A stretch of DNA of 64,000 nt, from NCBI RefSeq assembly GCF_001514305.1, contig NZ_KQ949106.1:1967-65966 (forward strand), read 5' to 3'. The notes under the pieces are model-generated. The model saw only the letters and a program-made list of their open reading frames with translations. It ran no database searches and was not told the origin of the DNA. Every line of letters starts with the position of its first letter. Position 1 is the stretch's first letter. Shown here in pieces: positions 17,599 to 27,968 of the stretch. The DNA comes from Streptomyces dysideae (GTDB taxonomy: Bacteria; Actinomycetota; Actinomycetes; Streptomycetales; Streptomycetaceae). The position numbers and the translations under genes were made by a program.

Positions 17599-19401
17599 TC
17601 AGCCGCCGTAGGCCCCGGAAGCCGTCAGCCGCAGTGCCGTGTCGATGAGCGGAACGTGGCTGAAGGCCTGCGGGAAGTTGCCGACCTGGCGCTGCAGACG
17701 CGGGTCCCACTCCTCGGCCAGCAGACCGAGGTCGTTGCGCAGCGACAGCAGCTTCTCGAACAGCTTGCGGGCCTCGTCCACGCGGCCGATCATCGCCAGG
17801 TCGTCCGCCATCCAGAACGAACAGGCGAGGAAGGCGCCCTCGTCGCCGGGGAGGCCGTCGACGCCCTCCTTCTCGCCGTCGGTCGGGTAGCGCAGGATGA
17901 AACCGTCCGTCGTGGACAGCTCGCGCTGGATCGCCTCGATCGTGCCGATCACACGCTTGTCGTCCGGCGGCAGGAAGCCCATCTGCGGGATCAGCAGCAG
18001 GGAGGCGTCCAGCTCCTTCGAGCCGTAGGACTGCGTGAAGGTGTTGCGCTCCTTGTCGTAGCCCTTCTCGCACACGTCCCGGTGGATGTCGTCGCGCAGC
18101 TCGCGCCACCGCTCCAGCGGGCCGTCGGCGTCGCCGGACTCGATGAGCTTGATGGTGCGGTCGACGGCGACCCAGGCCATCACCTTGGAGTGCACGAAGT
18201 GCCGGCGCGGGCCGCGCACCTCCCAGATGCCCTCGTCCGGCTCGTCCCAGTGCTGCTCCAGGTAGCGGATCAGCTTGAGCTGGAGCAGCGAGGCGTAGTC
18301 GTTGCGGGACAAACCCGTCATGTGGGCCAGGTGCAGGGCCTCGGTGACCTCGCCGTACACGTCCAGCTGGAGCTGGTGCGCGGCGCCGTTGCCGACCCGG
18401 ACCGGCGCGGAGTTCTCGTAGCCGGGCAGCCAGTCCAGCTCGGCCTCGCCCAGCTCGCGCTCGCCGGCGATGCCGTACATGATCTGCAGGTTCTCGGGGT
18501 CGCCCGCGACGGCCCGCAGCAGCCACTCGCGCCAGGCGCGGGCCTCCTCGCGGTAGCCGGTGCGCAGCAGCGAGGACAGCGTGATCGCCGCGTCGCGCAG
18601 CCAGGTGTAGCGGTAGTCCCAGTTGCGGACGCCGCCGATCTCCTCCGGCAGGGAGGTGGTGGGCGCCGCGACGATGCCGCCCGTGGGGGCGTACGTCAGG
18701 GCCTTCAGCGTGATCAGGGAGCGGATCACGGCCTCGCGGTACGGGCCGTGGTACGTGCAGTGCTCGACCCACTCGCGCCAGAAGTCCTCCGTCGCCTCCA
18801 GCGACTGCTCCGGCTCCGGCAGCGGCGGCGCCTCCTTGTGCGAGGGCTGCCACGAGATGGTGAACGCGATCCGGTCACCCGGGGCGACCGTGAAGTCCGA
18901 GTACGTCGTCAGCGACTTGCCGTAGGTCTCGCAGTCGGTGTCGAACCACACCGAGTCGGGGCCAGCGACGGCCACCGTGCGCCCCTCGTGCTTGTGCACC
19001 CACGGCACGACACGGCCGTACGAGAACCGCATCCGCAGGGCCGAACGCATGGGCACCCGGCCCGACACGCCCTCCACGATCCGGATCAGCTGCGGCGCGC
19101 CGTCACGCGGCGGCATGAAATCGGTCACCCTGACCGTGCCGCGCGGGGTGTCCCACTCGGACTCCAGGATCAGCGAGTCGCCGCGGTAGCTGCGCCGGGC
19201 CGCCGTCGGGGGCTCCGCGTCGGAGGCGTGCGCGGGGCCGAGCCGCCAGAAGCCGTGCTCCTCGGTACCCAGCAGACCGGCGAAGATGGCGTGCGAGTCG
19301 AAGCGGGGCAGGCAGAGCCAGTCCACCGTGCCGTCCCGGCAGACCAGCGCGGCGGTCTGCATGTCTCCGATGAGTGCGTAGTCTTCGATGCGCCCGGCCA
19401 C
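17599..19401 (-). CDS. Glycoside hydrolase family 15 protein (glucoamylase/trehalase-like)
   Basis: About 600 residues. It opens with the conserved IEDYALIGDMQTAALVCRDG and WLCLPRFDSHAIFAGLLG of cytosolic bacterial GH15 proteins, then the catalytic (alpha/alpha)6 barrel with NWDYRYTWLRDAAITLSSL, GEVTEALHLA and LACSFWMADDLAMIGR. The family includes glucan 1,4-alpha-glucosidases and mycobacterial-type trehalases; there is no signal peptide, so it is probably intracellular. The GTG at 19401 has GGAG six bases upstream; longer in-frame starts reach 19521 but the added residues look non-conserved. Confidence 0.88.
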   Translation of the reverse strand: MAGRIEDYALIGDMQTAALVCRDGTVDWLCLPRFDSHAIFAGLLGTEEHGFWRLGPAHASDAEPPTAARRSYRGDSLILESEWDTPRGTVRVTDFMPPRDGAPQLIRIVEGVSGRVPMRSALRMRFSYGRVVPWVHKHEGRTVAVAGPDSVWFDTDCETYGKSLTTYSDFTVAPGDRIAFTISWQPSHKEAPPLPEPEQSLEATEDFWREWVEHCTYHGPYREAVIRSLITLKALTYAPTGGIVAAPTTSLPEEIGGVRNWDYRYTWLRDAAITLSSLLRTGYREEARAWREWLLRAVAGDPENLQIMYGIAGERELGEAELDWLPGYENSAPVRVGNGAAHQLQLDVYGEVTEALHLAHMTGLSRNDYASLLQLKLIRYLEQHWDEPDEGIWEVRGPRRHFVHSKVMAWVAVDRTIKLIESGDADGPLERWRELRDDIHRDVCEKGYDKERNTFTQSYGSKELDASLLLIPQMGFLPPDDKRVIGTIEAIQRELSTTDGFILRYPTDGEKEGVDGLPGDEGAFLACSFWMADDLAMIGRVDEARKLFEKLLSLRNDLGLLAEEWDPRLQRQVGNFPQAFSHVPLIDTALRLTASGAYGG

Positions 19402-19916
19402 GTGCAACTCCAGTCGAACGGCCACGTCACCCCGCAAGGGGGCTGTCGCTAGTGCGGTCAAGGGGTGTTTGTAATGCGTCGTTGAGCGGTGAAGCAAAGC
19501 AGTCGCCCGGCTGTGGTGCAAAGCGACGATTGTTGCTCAACGAACTGACGAGCTCTTGTTGTTCCGGTGGTAACGGTCGGGGGTGTGCCGTATGGCCGGC
19601 CGCGCTCGGCAGCGAATGTCCGAGCAGGATACGACGCACGTAGATGATCTGGGTGCCGCTCCGGACAACGCGGGTGGGGCGAACGGGTGAGTAACGAGTG
19701 AGAAAAGGGTGTGCCCGTGCGGGGTCCGTGTCCGCGTGTGCGCGGAGCGTGGCCGGAAGCCATCTCCTTCGGTCGCTGATACCCTGGTAGCCCGTGGACC
19801 GGTGGGAGAAAAACCCCCGAACCGCAGCGACGGCTCCTCCAGTAAAAACCCGGAATCTCCGGGCCGGACAGCCGCACCGCACCCCAAACCGAGACCACGG
19901 GAGCCCCCTCTTGGCC
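19402..19916. other. Divergent intergenic region between the GH15 gene and pyrG
   Basis: 515 bp with no gene I can support. It is locally AT-richer than its neighbours around 19460-19570. A 9-bp inverted repeat TCGTTGAGC (19479-19487) / GCTCAACGA (19535-19543) and two GCAAAGC repeats (near 19494 and 19519) are the visible structure and may be a regulator site for the GH15 gene. I found no pyrimidine-sensing attenuator before pyrG. Confidence 0.5.
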
Positions 19917-21584
<1,668 letters not shown>

Positions 21585-21602
21585 CACGAGGGTTGTACGG
21601 TG

Positions 21603-21647
21603 GCCGGGGTGCGTGCGTTCACTACGCGCGCACCCCGGCTTTCTTTG
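21603..21647 (+). terminator. Rho-independent terminator after pyrG
   Basis: A 15-bp GC-rich stem (21603-21617 with 21625-21639, one wobble pair) is followed by the T-rich tail TTTCTTTGT. It separates pyrG from the Nudix gene, whose ATG is 68 bp further on. Confidence 0.85.
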
Positions 21648-21714
21648 TACGCGCGGCCGGGATCTCTCGTGCCCGCGTGGCCGGTTTTCTCTTGTACGGC
21701 TGGAAGGACAGGGC

Positions 21715-22341
21715 ATGACGATCAAGGACACCCCGGAGGAGTGGGAGATCCGGGCGACGGAGACCCCCTTCGTGGGCAACAAGACCTCCGTCCGCACGGA
21801 CGACGTGGTCATGCCCGACGGCCATGTGGCCCGCCGCGACTACCAGGTCCACCCCGGCTCGGTCGCCGTCCTCGCCCTCGACGACGCGGGCCGTGTCCTG
21901 GTCCTCCGCCAGTACCGCCACCCCGTCCGCCACAAGCTGTGGGAGATCCCGGCCGGCCTCCTCGACGTGCCCGGCGAGAACCCGCTGCACGCAGCCCAGC
22001 GCGAGCTGTACGAGGAGGCTCACGTCAAGGCCGAGGACTGGCGCGTCCTGACCGACGTCTACACCACGCCCGGCGGCTGCGACGAGGCCGTACGGATCTT
22101 CCTCGCCCGTGATCTGTCCGAGGCCGACGGCGAGCGCTTCGAGGTCGAGCACGAGGAGGCCGACATGGAGCTGGCGCGGGTGACCCTGGCCGAACTCGTA
22201 CGCGGGGTCCTCGCGGGCGGGTTGCACAACAACTGCCTCGTCGTGGGCGTCCTTTCGCTCGTCGCCGCGCAGAACGGGGACGGGCTCGACGCACTGCGTC
22301 CGGCGGAGGCGCCGTGGCCGGCGCGGCCCTTCGAGGCATGA
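21715..22341 (+). CDS. Nudix hydrolase, ADP-ribose pyrophosphatase type
   Basis: 208 residues. The Nudix box is GLLDVPGENPLHAAQRELYE followed by EA, preceded by RQYRHPVRHKLWEIPAG, the signature of the ADPRase branch (NudF-like) that splits ADP-ribose into AMP and ribose-5-phosphate. The GGAAGGA at 21702-21708 gives a good start. A Nudix gene directly after pyrG is standard in actinobacteria. Downstream, 159 bp separate it from the TPR/STAND gene, and no terminator is seen between them. Confidence 0.88.
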   Translation: MTIKDTPEEWEIRATETPFVGNKTSVRTDDVVMPDGHVARRDYQVHPGSVAVLALDDAGRVLVLRQYRHPVRHKLWEIPAGLLDVPGENPLHAAQRELYEEAHVKAEDWRVLTDVYTTPGGCDEAVRIFLARDLSEADGERFEVEHEEADMELARVTLAELVRGVLAGGLHNNCLVVGVLSLVAAQNGDGLDALRPAEAPWPARPFEA

Positions 22342-22500
22342 ACCCTCACCTGCCCCGTGGTGTGACCATCGGCTGATCCGATCGGGGGACGTGGCCGCCG
22401 CGCTCCGCCCGGAACGTAGCAGAGCGTGAACTAGGCTCTGGAAACGCCCGAACCGGAGTCCCGGCGGGCTTGCGCGTGCGGTGGGACGGGAGTGTGGCCC

Positions 22501-24588
22501 GTGACGGATCAGGCGGTGGACACAGGCGGCGTGCAGCTGTCGTCACTGGCTTCGAACGAAAGCCGATTCCTCGGCCGCACACGGGAGTTGAAGGAGCTCA
22601 GGGCCGACATCGCGCGGGCCGGCCTGGACACCCTGGCCGGCCGCAAGGCGCCACGCGCGCGCGTGCTGCTCATCGCGGGGCGCCCCGGCTCGGGCCGTAC
22701 CGCACTCGCCGAGGAGCTCGTACGGCAGGTCGCGGACGGCTATCCCGACGGTGTGCTCCGCGCCCGCCTCGGCGAGCCCGACGGCACCCCCGTCCCCGTC
22801 GACCGCGCCGCCCGCGAACTGCTCGCAGCCCTCGGCCTGCCGACCCCGGCCGGCGCCGCCGAGGACGACCTCACGGCGGCTCTCCGGGACGCCCTCGCCG
22901 AGCGCCGGATGCTGCTCCTGCTCGACGACGCGGCTGACGCCGAGCAGGTCGACGCCCTGCTGCCGGACACCCCGGAATGCCTGGTCGTCGCCGTCTCCGA
23001 CGGCCCGCTGACCGGGATCTCGGACGTCCGCCCGTGTACCCTCGGCGGCCTCGACACCAAGTCGGCGGTGGAACTGCTGTCCCGGCACACCGGATCGGTC
23101 CGCATCACCGTCGACCCACGCGCCGCCGAGGGCCTCGTCGAGGAGTGCCGGGCCCATCCGGCCGCGCTGACGCTGGCCGGCGGCTGGCTCGCCGCCCGCC
23201 CCAAGGCCGCCGTCGCCGACCTCGCCAAGCATCTGCACGCCGAGGTCGACGAGGACACCGCGGGGAGTCCGCTGACCCGCATGTTCCGGCTCGCCTACGG
23301 CTCCCTGCCCGGCGCCGCCGCCCGGATACTGCGACTGCTCTCCCTCGCCCCGGCCGGCCTGGTCGACCCGCACACCGCCTCCGCGCTCGCCGGCTGCTCG
23401 GTCAGCGGCGCCCACACCACCCTGGACGACTTCGTCGCCCTCGGCCTGCTGCACGCTGTCGACTCGCCGCTGCCGCAGTACGAGGTCCCGGCCTGTCTGT
23501 ACCCCCTCCTGAAGGCCCTCGCCGAGACCCAGGACCGCCCGGCCGAGCTCCAGCTCGCCCGCGCCCGGATGCTGGAGCGGACGGTACGGCTGCTGCAGTC
23601 CTGTCGCGCGATCACCGAGACCGACAACCCCCTGGCCCGCGAGAAGCTCCTCGGCATGCCGCGCTCCCTGCGCTTCCCCAGCCCCCGCGCGGCCGCTGAC
23701 TGGCTGACCGTCCGCAAACCCGCCCTGCTCGCCTCCGCTCGCCTCGCGGTCGCCGACGGGGAGCTCGACACCCTCGCCCGGCGGCTGATGTCGCAGCTGG
23801 TCAGGGCCATGGTCGTGCACTACGGCATGCAGGCGGCCGCGCCCGACCTCTACGGCATCCACCGCCTCGTCCTCGACGTGGCCGAGCGCCGGAACCTGCC
23901 CCGCGAGCAGGCCGCCGCCCTGCTGAACCTCGGCGACCTGGACGCCCGGACCGGACGGACCCAGGAGGCGATGGTGCGCTACCGGGCCGCACTGGACGCC
24001 GGACGGGAGGCGAACGACCCGTATGCGACCAGCCGCGCGATGGAATCCGTAGGCGGTGCCCATCTGGAGCTCGGGGACTACGACCGGGCCGCCGACTGGT
24101 TCGGCCGCGCCCTTGCCCAGCGCCTGGCCCGGGACGAGCGCGCGGACGCCGCCCGGCTGTACGGCCGTATCGCCGCCGCCCACACCTGCGCGGGCCGCTA
24201 CGGCGAGGCACAGCGCGGCTGGCGCGCCGCGGTCGCCGGGCACCGCAAGAACGGTGATGTCGCCGCCCACGCACGGGCGTTGAGCCAGCTGGCGCGGGTC
24301 CAGGAGTACGCGGGACGGTCCGAGGAGTCGCTGCGCACCTGCCAGGAGGCGGTGGAGTGGGCGCGCCGCGCCGAGGACGTAAGGCTGCAGGCCGCGCTGC
24401 AGCTGCGGCTCGCCGACACGCTGGAGCGCCTCGGCGATCCCACGGCGGCCGCGCTGCACCGGAAAGCCGCCGATCGGCTGCTGAGGGGCGGGCTCTCGGA
24501 GGAGGCGCCGGAGCCGGAACAAGGCACTTTCGAGCCGGAACACGGTCCTAACGCCTGCGAAATCCGTAGTACATCCGCCGAAGATTGA
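22501..24588 (+). CDS. NB-ARC/STAND-like protein with C-terminal TPR repeats
   Basis: 695 residues. After a short leader (SRFLGRTRELKELRADI) comes an NTPase module whose Walker A reads GRPGSGRTAL, with arginine where the catalytic lysine normally sits. Walker B is RMLLLLDDAADAEQV. The usual NB-ARC sensor TSR is replaced by VSD (AVSDGPLTG). A winged-helix-like middle part (from ~260) and at least five TPR-like repeats (residues ~470-660, e.g. LLNLGDLDARTGRTQEAMVR) follow. STAND proteins are usually ligand-gated switches; here ATP turnover may be lost. The GTG at 22501 has CGGGAG upstream; a GTG at 22492 is an alternative. Confidence 0.8.
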   Translation: MTDQAVDTGGVQLSSLASNESRFLGRTRELKELRADIARAGLDTLAGRKAPRARVLLIAGRPGSGRTALAEELVRQVADGYPDGVLRARLGEPDGTPVPVDRAARELLAALGLPTPAGAAEDDLTAALRDALAERRMLLLLDDAADAEQVDALLPDTPECLVVAVSDGPLTGISDVRPCTLGGLDTKSAVELLSRHTGSVRITVDPRAAEGLVEECRAHPAALTLAGGWLAARPKAAVADLAKHLHAEVDEDTAGSPLTRMFRLAYGSLPGAAARILRLLSLAPAGLVDPHTASALAGCSVSGAHTTLDDFVALGLLHAVDSPLPQYEVPACLYPLLKALAETQDRPAELQLARARMLERTVRLLQSCRAITETDNPLAREKLLGMPRSLRFPSPRAAADWLTVRKPALLASARLAVADGELDTLARRLMSQLVRAMVVHYGMQAAAPDLYGIHRLVLDVAERRNLPREQAAALLNLGDLDARTGRTQEAMVRYRAALDAGREANDPYATSRAMESVGGAHLELGDYDRAADWFGRALAQRLARDERADAARLYGRIAAAHTCAGRYGEAQRGWRAAVAGHRKNGDVAAHARALSQLARVQEYAGRSEESLRTCQEAVEWARRAEDVRLQAALQLRLADTLERLGDPTAAALHRKAADRLLRGGLSEEAPEPEQGTFEPEHGPNACEIRSTSAED

Positions 24589-24733
24589 TGCAATGAAAGG
24601 CTAGACAGCGGGTACGCCTTCATTAAACTGGCTCTGCCGCACCTTCTCCTGCGGTGTCTCCCGGTGTGCCCATGCATGCCTGGGTATGTCATGTAATGCC
24701 CCCACATTCTCTGAGCCAAGGACCGTGATCGAC

Positions 24734-25849
24734 GTGAAGGTCGGCATCCCCCGCGAGGTCAAGAACAACGAGTTCCGGGTGGCCATCACCCCCGCCGGTG
24801 TGCACGAGTTGGTGCGCCACGGTCACCAGGTCGTCATCGAGCAGGGCGCCGGTGTCGGCTCGTCGATCCCGGACGGCGAGTACGTCGCCGCCGGTGCGCA
24901 GATCCTGGAGACCGCCGACGAGGTGTGGGTCACTGCGGACCTGCTGCTGAAGGTCAAGGAGCCCATCGCCGAGGAGTACCACCGCCTCCGCAAGGACCAG
25001 ACGCTCTTCACCTACCTGCACCTGGCCGCCTCCAAGGAGTGCACGGACGCGCTCATCGAGTCCGGCACCACCGCGATCGCATACGAGACCGTCGAGCTGC
25101 CCTCCCGCGCGCTCCCGCTGCTCGCCCCGATGTCGGAGGTCGCGGGCCGCCTCGCCCCGCAGGTCGGCGCCTACCACCTGATGCGCGCCAACGGCGGCCG
25201 CGGTGTGCTGCCCGGCGGTGTCCCGGGTGTGCTGGCCGGCCGGGCCGTCGTCATCGGCGGCGGTGTCTCCGGCTGGAACGCCGCGCAGATCGCCATCGGC
25301 ATGGGCTTCCACGTGACCCTGCTCGACCGCGACATCAACAAGCTCAAGGAGGCCGACAAGATCTTCGGTACGAAGATCCAGACGGTCGTCTCCAACGCCT
25401 TCGAGCTCGAGAAGGCCTGCCTCGACGCCGACCTCGTCATCGGCGCCGTCCTGATCCCGGGCGCCAAGGCCCCGAAGCTCGTCACCAACGAGCTCGTGTC
25501 GCGGATGAAGCCGGGAAGTGTCCTTGTCGACATCGCGATCGACCAGGGCGGCTGCTTCGAGGACTCGCGTCCCACTACCCACGCCGAGCCGACCTTCAAG
25601 GTCCACGAGTCGGTCTTCTACTGCGTCGCCAACATGCCCGGCGCGGTGCCCAACACCTCCACCTACGCGCTGACCAACGCCACGCTGCCGTACATCGTCG
25701 AGCTCGCCGACCGCGGCTGGGCCGAGGCGCTGCGCCGTGACCCCGCGCTCGCCAGGGGCCTCAACACCCATGACGGCAAGGTGGTTTACCGGGAGGTCGC
25801 CGAGGCGCACGGGCTGGAGCACATGGAGCTCGACTCGCTGCTCGGCTGA
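24734..25849 (+). CDS. ald: Alanine dehydrogenase
   Basis: 371 residues: KVGIPREVKNNEFRVAITPA at the N-terminus, catalytic Lys in LLLKVKEPI, catalytic His in TYLHLAASKE, and the NAD site VVIGGGVSGWNAAQIAIG. It catalyses reversible NAD-dependent deamination of L-alanine to pyruvate. I prefer the GTG at 24734 because it reproduces the canonical M-x-V-G-I-P start and places the AAGGA (24718-24722) 11 nt upstream; GTG 24725 (adding IDV) would leave only 2 nt. It is a monocistronic unit with a strong hairpin terminator downstream. Confidence 0.95.
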   Translation: MKVGIPREVKNNEFRVAITPAGVHELVRHGHQVVIEQGAGVGSSIPDGEYVAAGAQILETADEVWVTADLLLKVKEPIAEEYHRLRKDQTLFTYLHLAASKECTDALIESGTTAIAYETVELPSRALPLLAPMSEVAGRLAPQVGAYHLMRANGGRGVLPGGVPGVLAGRAVVIGGGVSGWNAAQIAIGMGFHVTLLDRDINKLKEADKIFGTKIQTVVSNAFELEKACLDADLVIGAVLIPGAKAPKLVTNELVSRMKPGSVLVDIAIDQGGCFEDSRPTTHAEPTFKVHESVFYCVANMPGAVPNTSTYALTNATLPYIVELADRGWAEALRRDPALARGLNTHDGKVVYREVAEAHGLEHMELDSLLG

Positions 25850-25915
25850 GCCGCCGCGCCAAGTCACCGTTCGGTAAAAGGCGATACGTCAACACAGGTC
25901 GTCAACCGTCCGCAC

Positions 25916-25948
25916 CCGGCCGGACCTTGCCCGACAAGGTCCGGCCGG
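25916..25948 (+). terminator. Hairpin terminator after ald
   Basis: A perfect 14-bp stem (25916-25929 with 25935-25948) closes a 5-nt loop. It has no T-run, which is common for Streptomyces terminators, and could act on both strands. Confidence 0.75.
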
Positions 25949-25949
25949 A

Positions 25950-26208
25950 TGTGTGTATGGTCACTTTGCGGCTCTCGGTCAACTCGCCTCGAACGTAACC
26001 CTTGGGCCGATTCGTACACCGGTGAAACCCACCGTGCGACGGCCGTACGCCCTTGACAGAGGGATGTTTCATTGCCGACACATCCTGCCGGGTCCGGCGG
26101 ATTGTGTTGCTGCGGACCGCCGACACGCCATAGAGTCGCCAACCGTCGGCATGGTGCCACGCTGACCTGTCTAGAAGTTTCCTGGTCACCAAGGAGGTAA
26201 GACGACTT
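25950..26208 (+). promoter_or_regulatory. Leader region of the parA-like operon with candidate promoter
   Basis: A possible vegetative promoter is TTGCTG (26107-26112), an 18-bp spacer and TAGAGT (26131-26136). An exact TTGACA lies at 26053-26058 but has no convincing -10. A strong ribosome site AAGGAGGT (26191-26198) precedes the GTG at 26209. No parS-like palindrome was found here. Confidence 0.45.
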
Positions 26209-27387
26209 GTGAATGAGTCGACATTTTCTCCCGGGGGTGGTCAACCAGGAATGCCTGCACGGGCCGAGGGCCCCGCGGGGTTCGAGGCTGTCGGCTCCGT
26301 CGCGGTGCGCACCTTCGCAGCCCACCAGAGTCACCACAAAGCAGGGGTGACTCAGCCAGCACACCAGAGCATGGATGGCCATCACGTGAACGCCATGGCC
26401 GGCGACGGAAGTGGCGCGCCCCACAACCACTTCGCCGACTACGACGAACTGCCCGAAGGGCACTTCTACGACCCCGACGCGGAGTACGAGCCCGACCCCG
26501 AGTACGCGGCCACTCTCGCGCCCGACGCTGCCCGCCAGCGCCGCGAGCGCATCGGCCCGACCGGGCGTCCGCTGCCGTACTTCCCGATCCCGGGCCCGCT
26601 CACCAGTCACGGCCCCGCGACGATCATCGCGATGTGCAACCAGAAGGGCGGCGTCGGCAAGACCACGTCGACCATCAACCTGGGTGCCGCGCTCGCGGAG
26701 TACGGACGCCGGGTCCTCCTCGTCGACTTCGACCCGCAGGGCGCGCTGTCGGTCGGTCTCGGCGTCAACCCGATGGAGCTCGACCTCACGGTCTACAACC
26801 TGCTCATGGAGCGGGGCATGGCGGCCGACGAGGTGCTCCTGAAGACGGCGGTCCCGAACATGGACCTGCTGCCGAGCAATATCGACTTGTCGGCGGCCGA
26901 GGTCCAGCTGGTCTCCGAGGTCGCGCGCGAGTCGACACTGCAGCGGGCCCTGAAGCCGCTGATGGCCGACTACGACTACATCGTGATCGACTGCCAGCCC
27001 TCGCTCGGTCTGCTCACCGTGAACGCCCTCACGGCGGCTCACAAGGTGATCGTGCCGCTCGAGTGCGAGTTCTTCGCCCTGCGTGGTGTGGCACTGCTGA
27101 CGGAGACCATCGAGAAGGTCCAGGAGCGGCTCAACCCGGAGCTGGAGCTCGACGGGATCCTCGCCACGATGTACGACTCGCGCACGGTGCACAGCCGTGA
27201 GGTGCTCGCGCGTGTCGTCGAGGCCTTCGACGACCACGTCTACCACACGGTCATCGGGCGCACGGTCCGCTTCCCGGAGACCACGGTCGCCGGTGAGCCG
27301 ATCACCACGTACGCCTCCAACTCCGTCGGCGCCGCCGCCTATCGCCAGCTCGCCAGGGAGGTGCTCGCCCGGTGTCACGCCGAGTGA
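26209..27387 (+). CDS. ParA/Soj-family ATPase with long N-terminal extension
   Basis: 392 residues. The first ~135 are polar and acidic, rich in H, P and D, and probably disordered. The ParA domain then has the deviant Walker A KGGVGKTTST (K146, K151), LLVDFDPQGALSVGLG, Walker A' DYIVIDCQPSLGLLT and the conserved ECEFFALRG. It lacks a ParB partner; instead a ribbon-helix-helix gene overlaps its 3' end, followed by scpA and scpB. A ParA-like gene before scpAB is conserved in actinobacteria, including mycobacteria. It is distinct from the oriC-proximal parA. A role in chromosome organisation is inferred. Confidence 0.9.
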   Translation: MNESTFSPGGGQPGMPARAEGPAGFEAVGSVAVRTFAAHQSHHKAGVTQPAHQSMDGHHVNAMAGDGSGAPHNHFADYDELPEGHFYDPDAEYEPDPEYAATLAPDAARQRRERIGPTGRPLPYFPIPGPLTSHGPATIIAMCNQKGGVGKTTSTINLGAALAEYGRRVLLVDFDPQGALSVGLGVNPMELDLTVYNLLMERGMAADEVLLKTAVPNMDLLPSNIDLSAAEVQLVSEVARESTLQRALKPLMADYDYIVIDCQPSLGLLTVNALTAAHKVIVPLECEFFALRGVALLTETIEKVQERLNPELELDGILATMYDSRTVHSREVLARVVEAFDDHVYHTVIGRTVRFPETTVAGEPITTYASNSVGAAAYRQLAREVLARCHAE

Positions 27388-27950
27388 GTCTGCCGGGGGC
27401 CGACGAACTGTTCCGTACGACAGGGGGAATGGCGCTCCAGCCGTCCACTCCCCGGCGCCCGGCCAACGGCGAGGCCCGGGTGCCGGCTCCCGCAGGGGAG
27501 AGCGACAACGCCGCCGCGGAGGACGCGCCGCAGTCGGTGCCCGCGCGGGGCGGCGACGGCGACGGGGCCGAGCACGTGGCCACGGAGCCGGGGTCGGCCG
27601 ACGCGGGGGAGTCCCGTAGCCGGGCCGCTGCCGCCGAGGGCTCCGGGCGGCGTCAGGGGGCGCAGGAAGGTTCTGCCGGGGCGGCGACCGCCGGGTCCGC
27701 GTCGCGCAAGCGGGGGCGGGCCGCGGCCCGCCGGCCGAGCGGGCGGGAACGGCACGACGAGAAGATCACGGTGTACGTGTCCGCCGAGGAGCTCATGGAT
27801 CTGGAGCACGCGCGACTGGTGCTCCGCGGTGAGCACGGTCTGGCCGTGGACCGCGGGCGGATCGTCCGTGAGGCGGTGGCCGTGGTGCTCGCGGATCTGG
27901 AGAGCCGCGGAGACGCCAGCATCCTCGTACGACGGCTTCGCGGGCGGTAG
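27372..27950 (+). CDS. Ribbon-helix-helix protein, putative partner of the ParA homologue
   Basis: 192 residues. Residues 1-125 are low complexity (A, G, E, P, R) with a basic block near 110-125. The last 65 form a probable ribbon-helix-helix: the strand KITVYVS, helix AEELMDLEHARLVLRGEHG and helix DRGRIVREAVAVVLADLE. RHH proteins such as ParG and Omega are the centromere-binding partners of plasmid ParA ATPases. The GTG at 27372 lies inside the end of the ParA gene (16-bp overlap) and has AGGGAGGT at 27356-27363, 8 nt away, so the two are translated together. DNA binding is inferred from the fold, not shown. Confidence 0.75.
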   Translation: MSRRVSLPGADELFRTTGGMALQPSTPRRPANGEARVPAPAGESDNAAAEDAPQSVPARGGDGDGAEHVATEPGSADAGESRSRAAAAEGSGRRQGAQEGSAGAATAGSASRKRGRAAARRPSGRERHDEKITVYVSAEELMDLEHARLVLRGEHGLAVDRGRIVREAVAVVLADLESRGDASILVRRLRGR

Positions 27951-27968
27951 CGGTAGCCTGCGGGGGCT

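Noticed and set aside
25850..26208. parS centromere near the ParA homologue
   Set aside because: No GTTTCACGTGAAAC-like palindrome is present; only a partial half-site resemblance.
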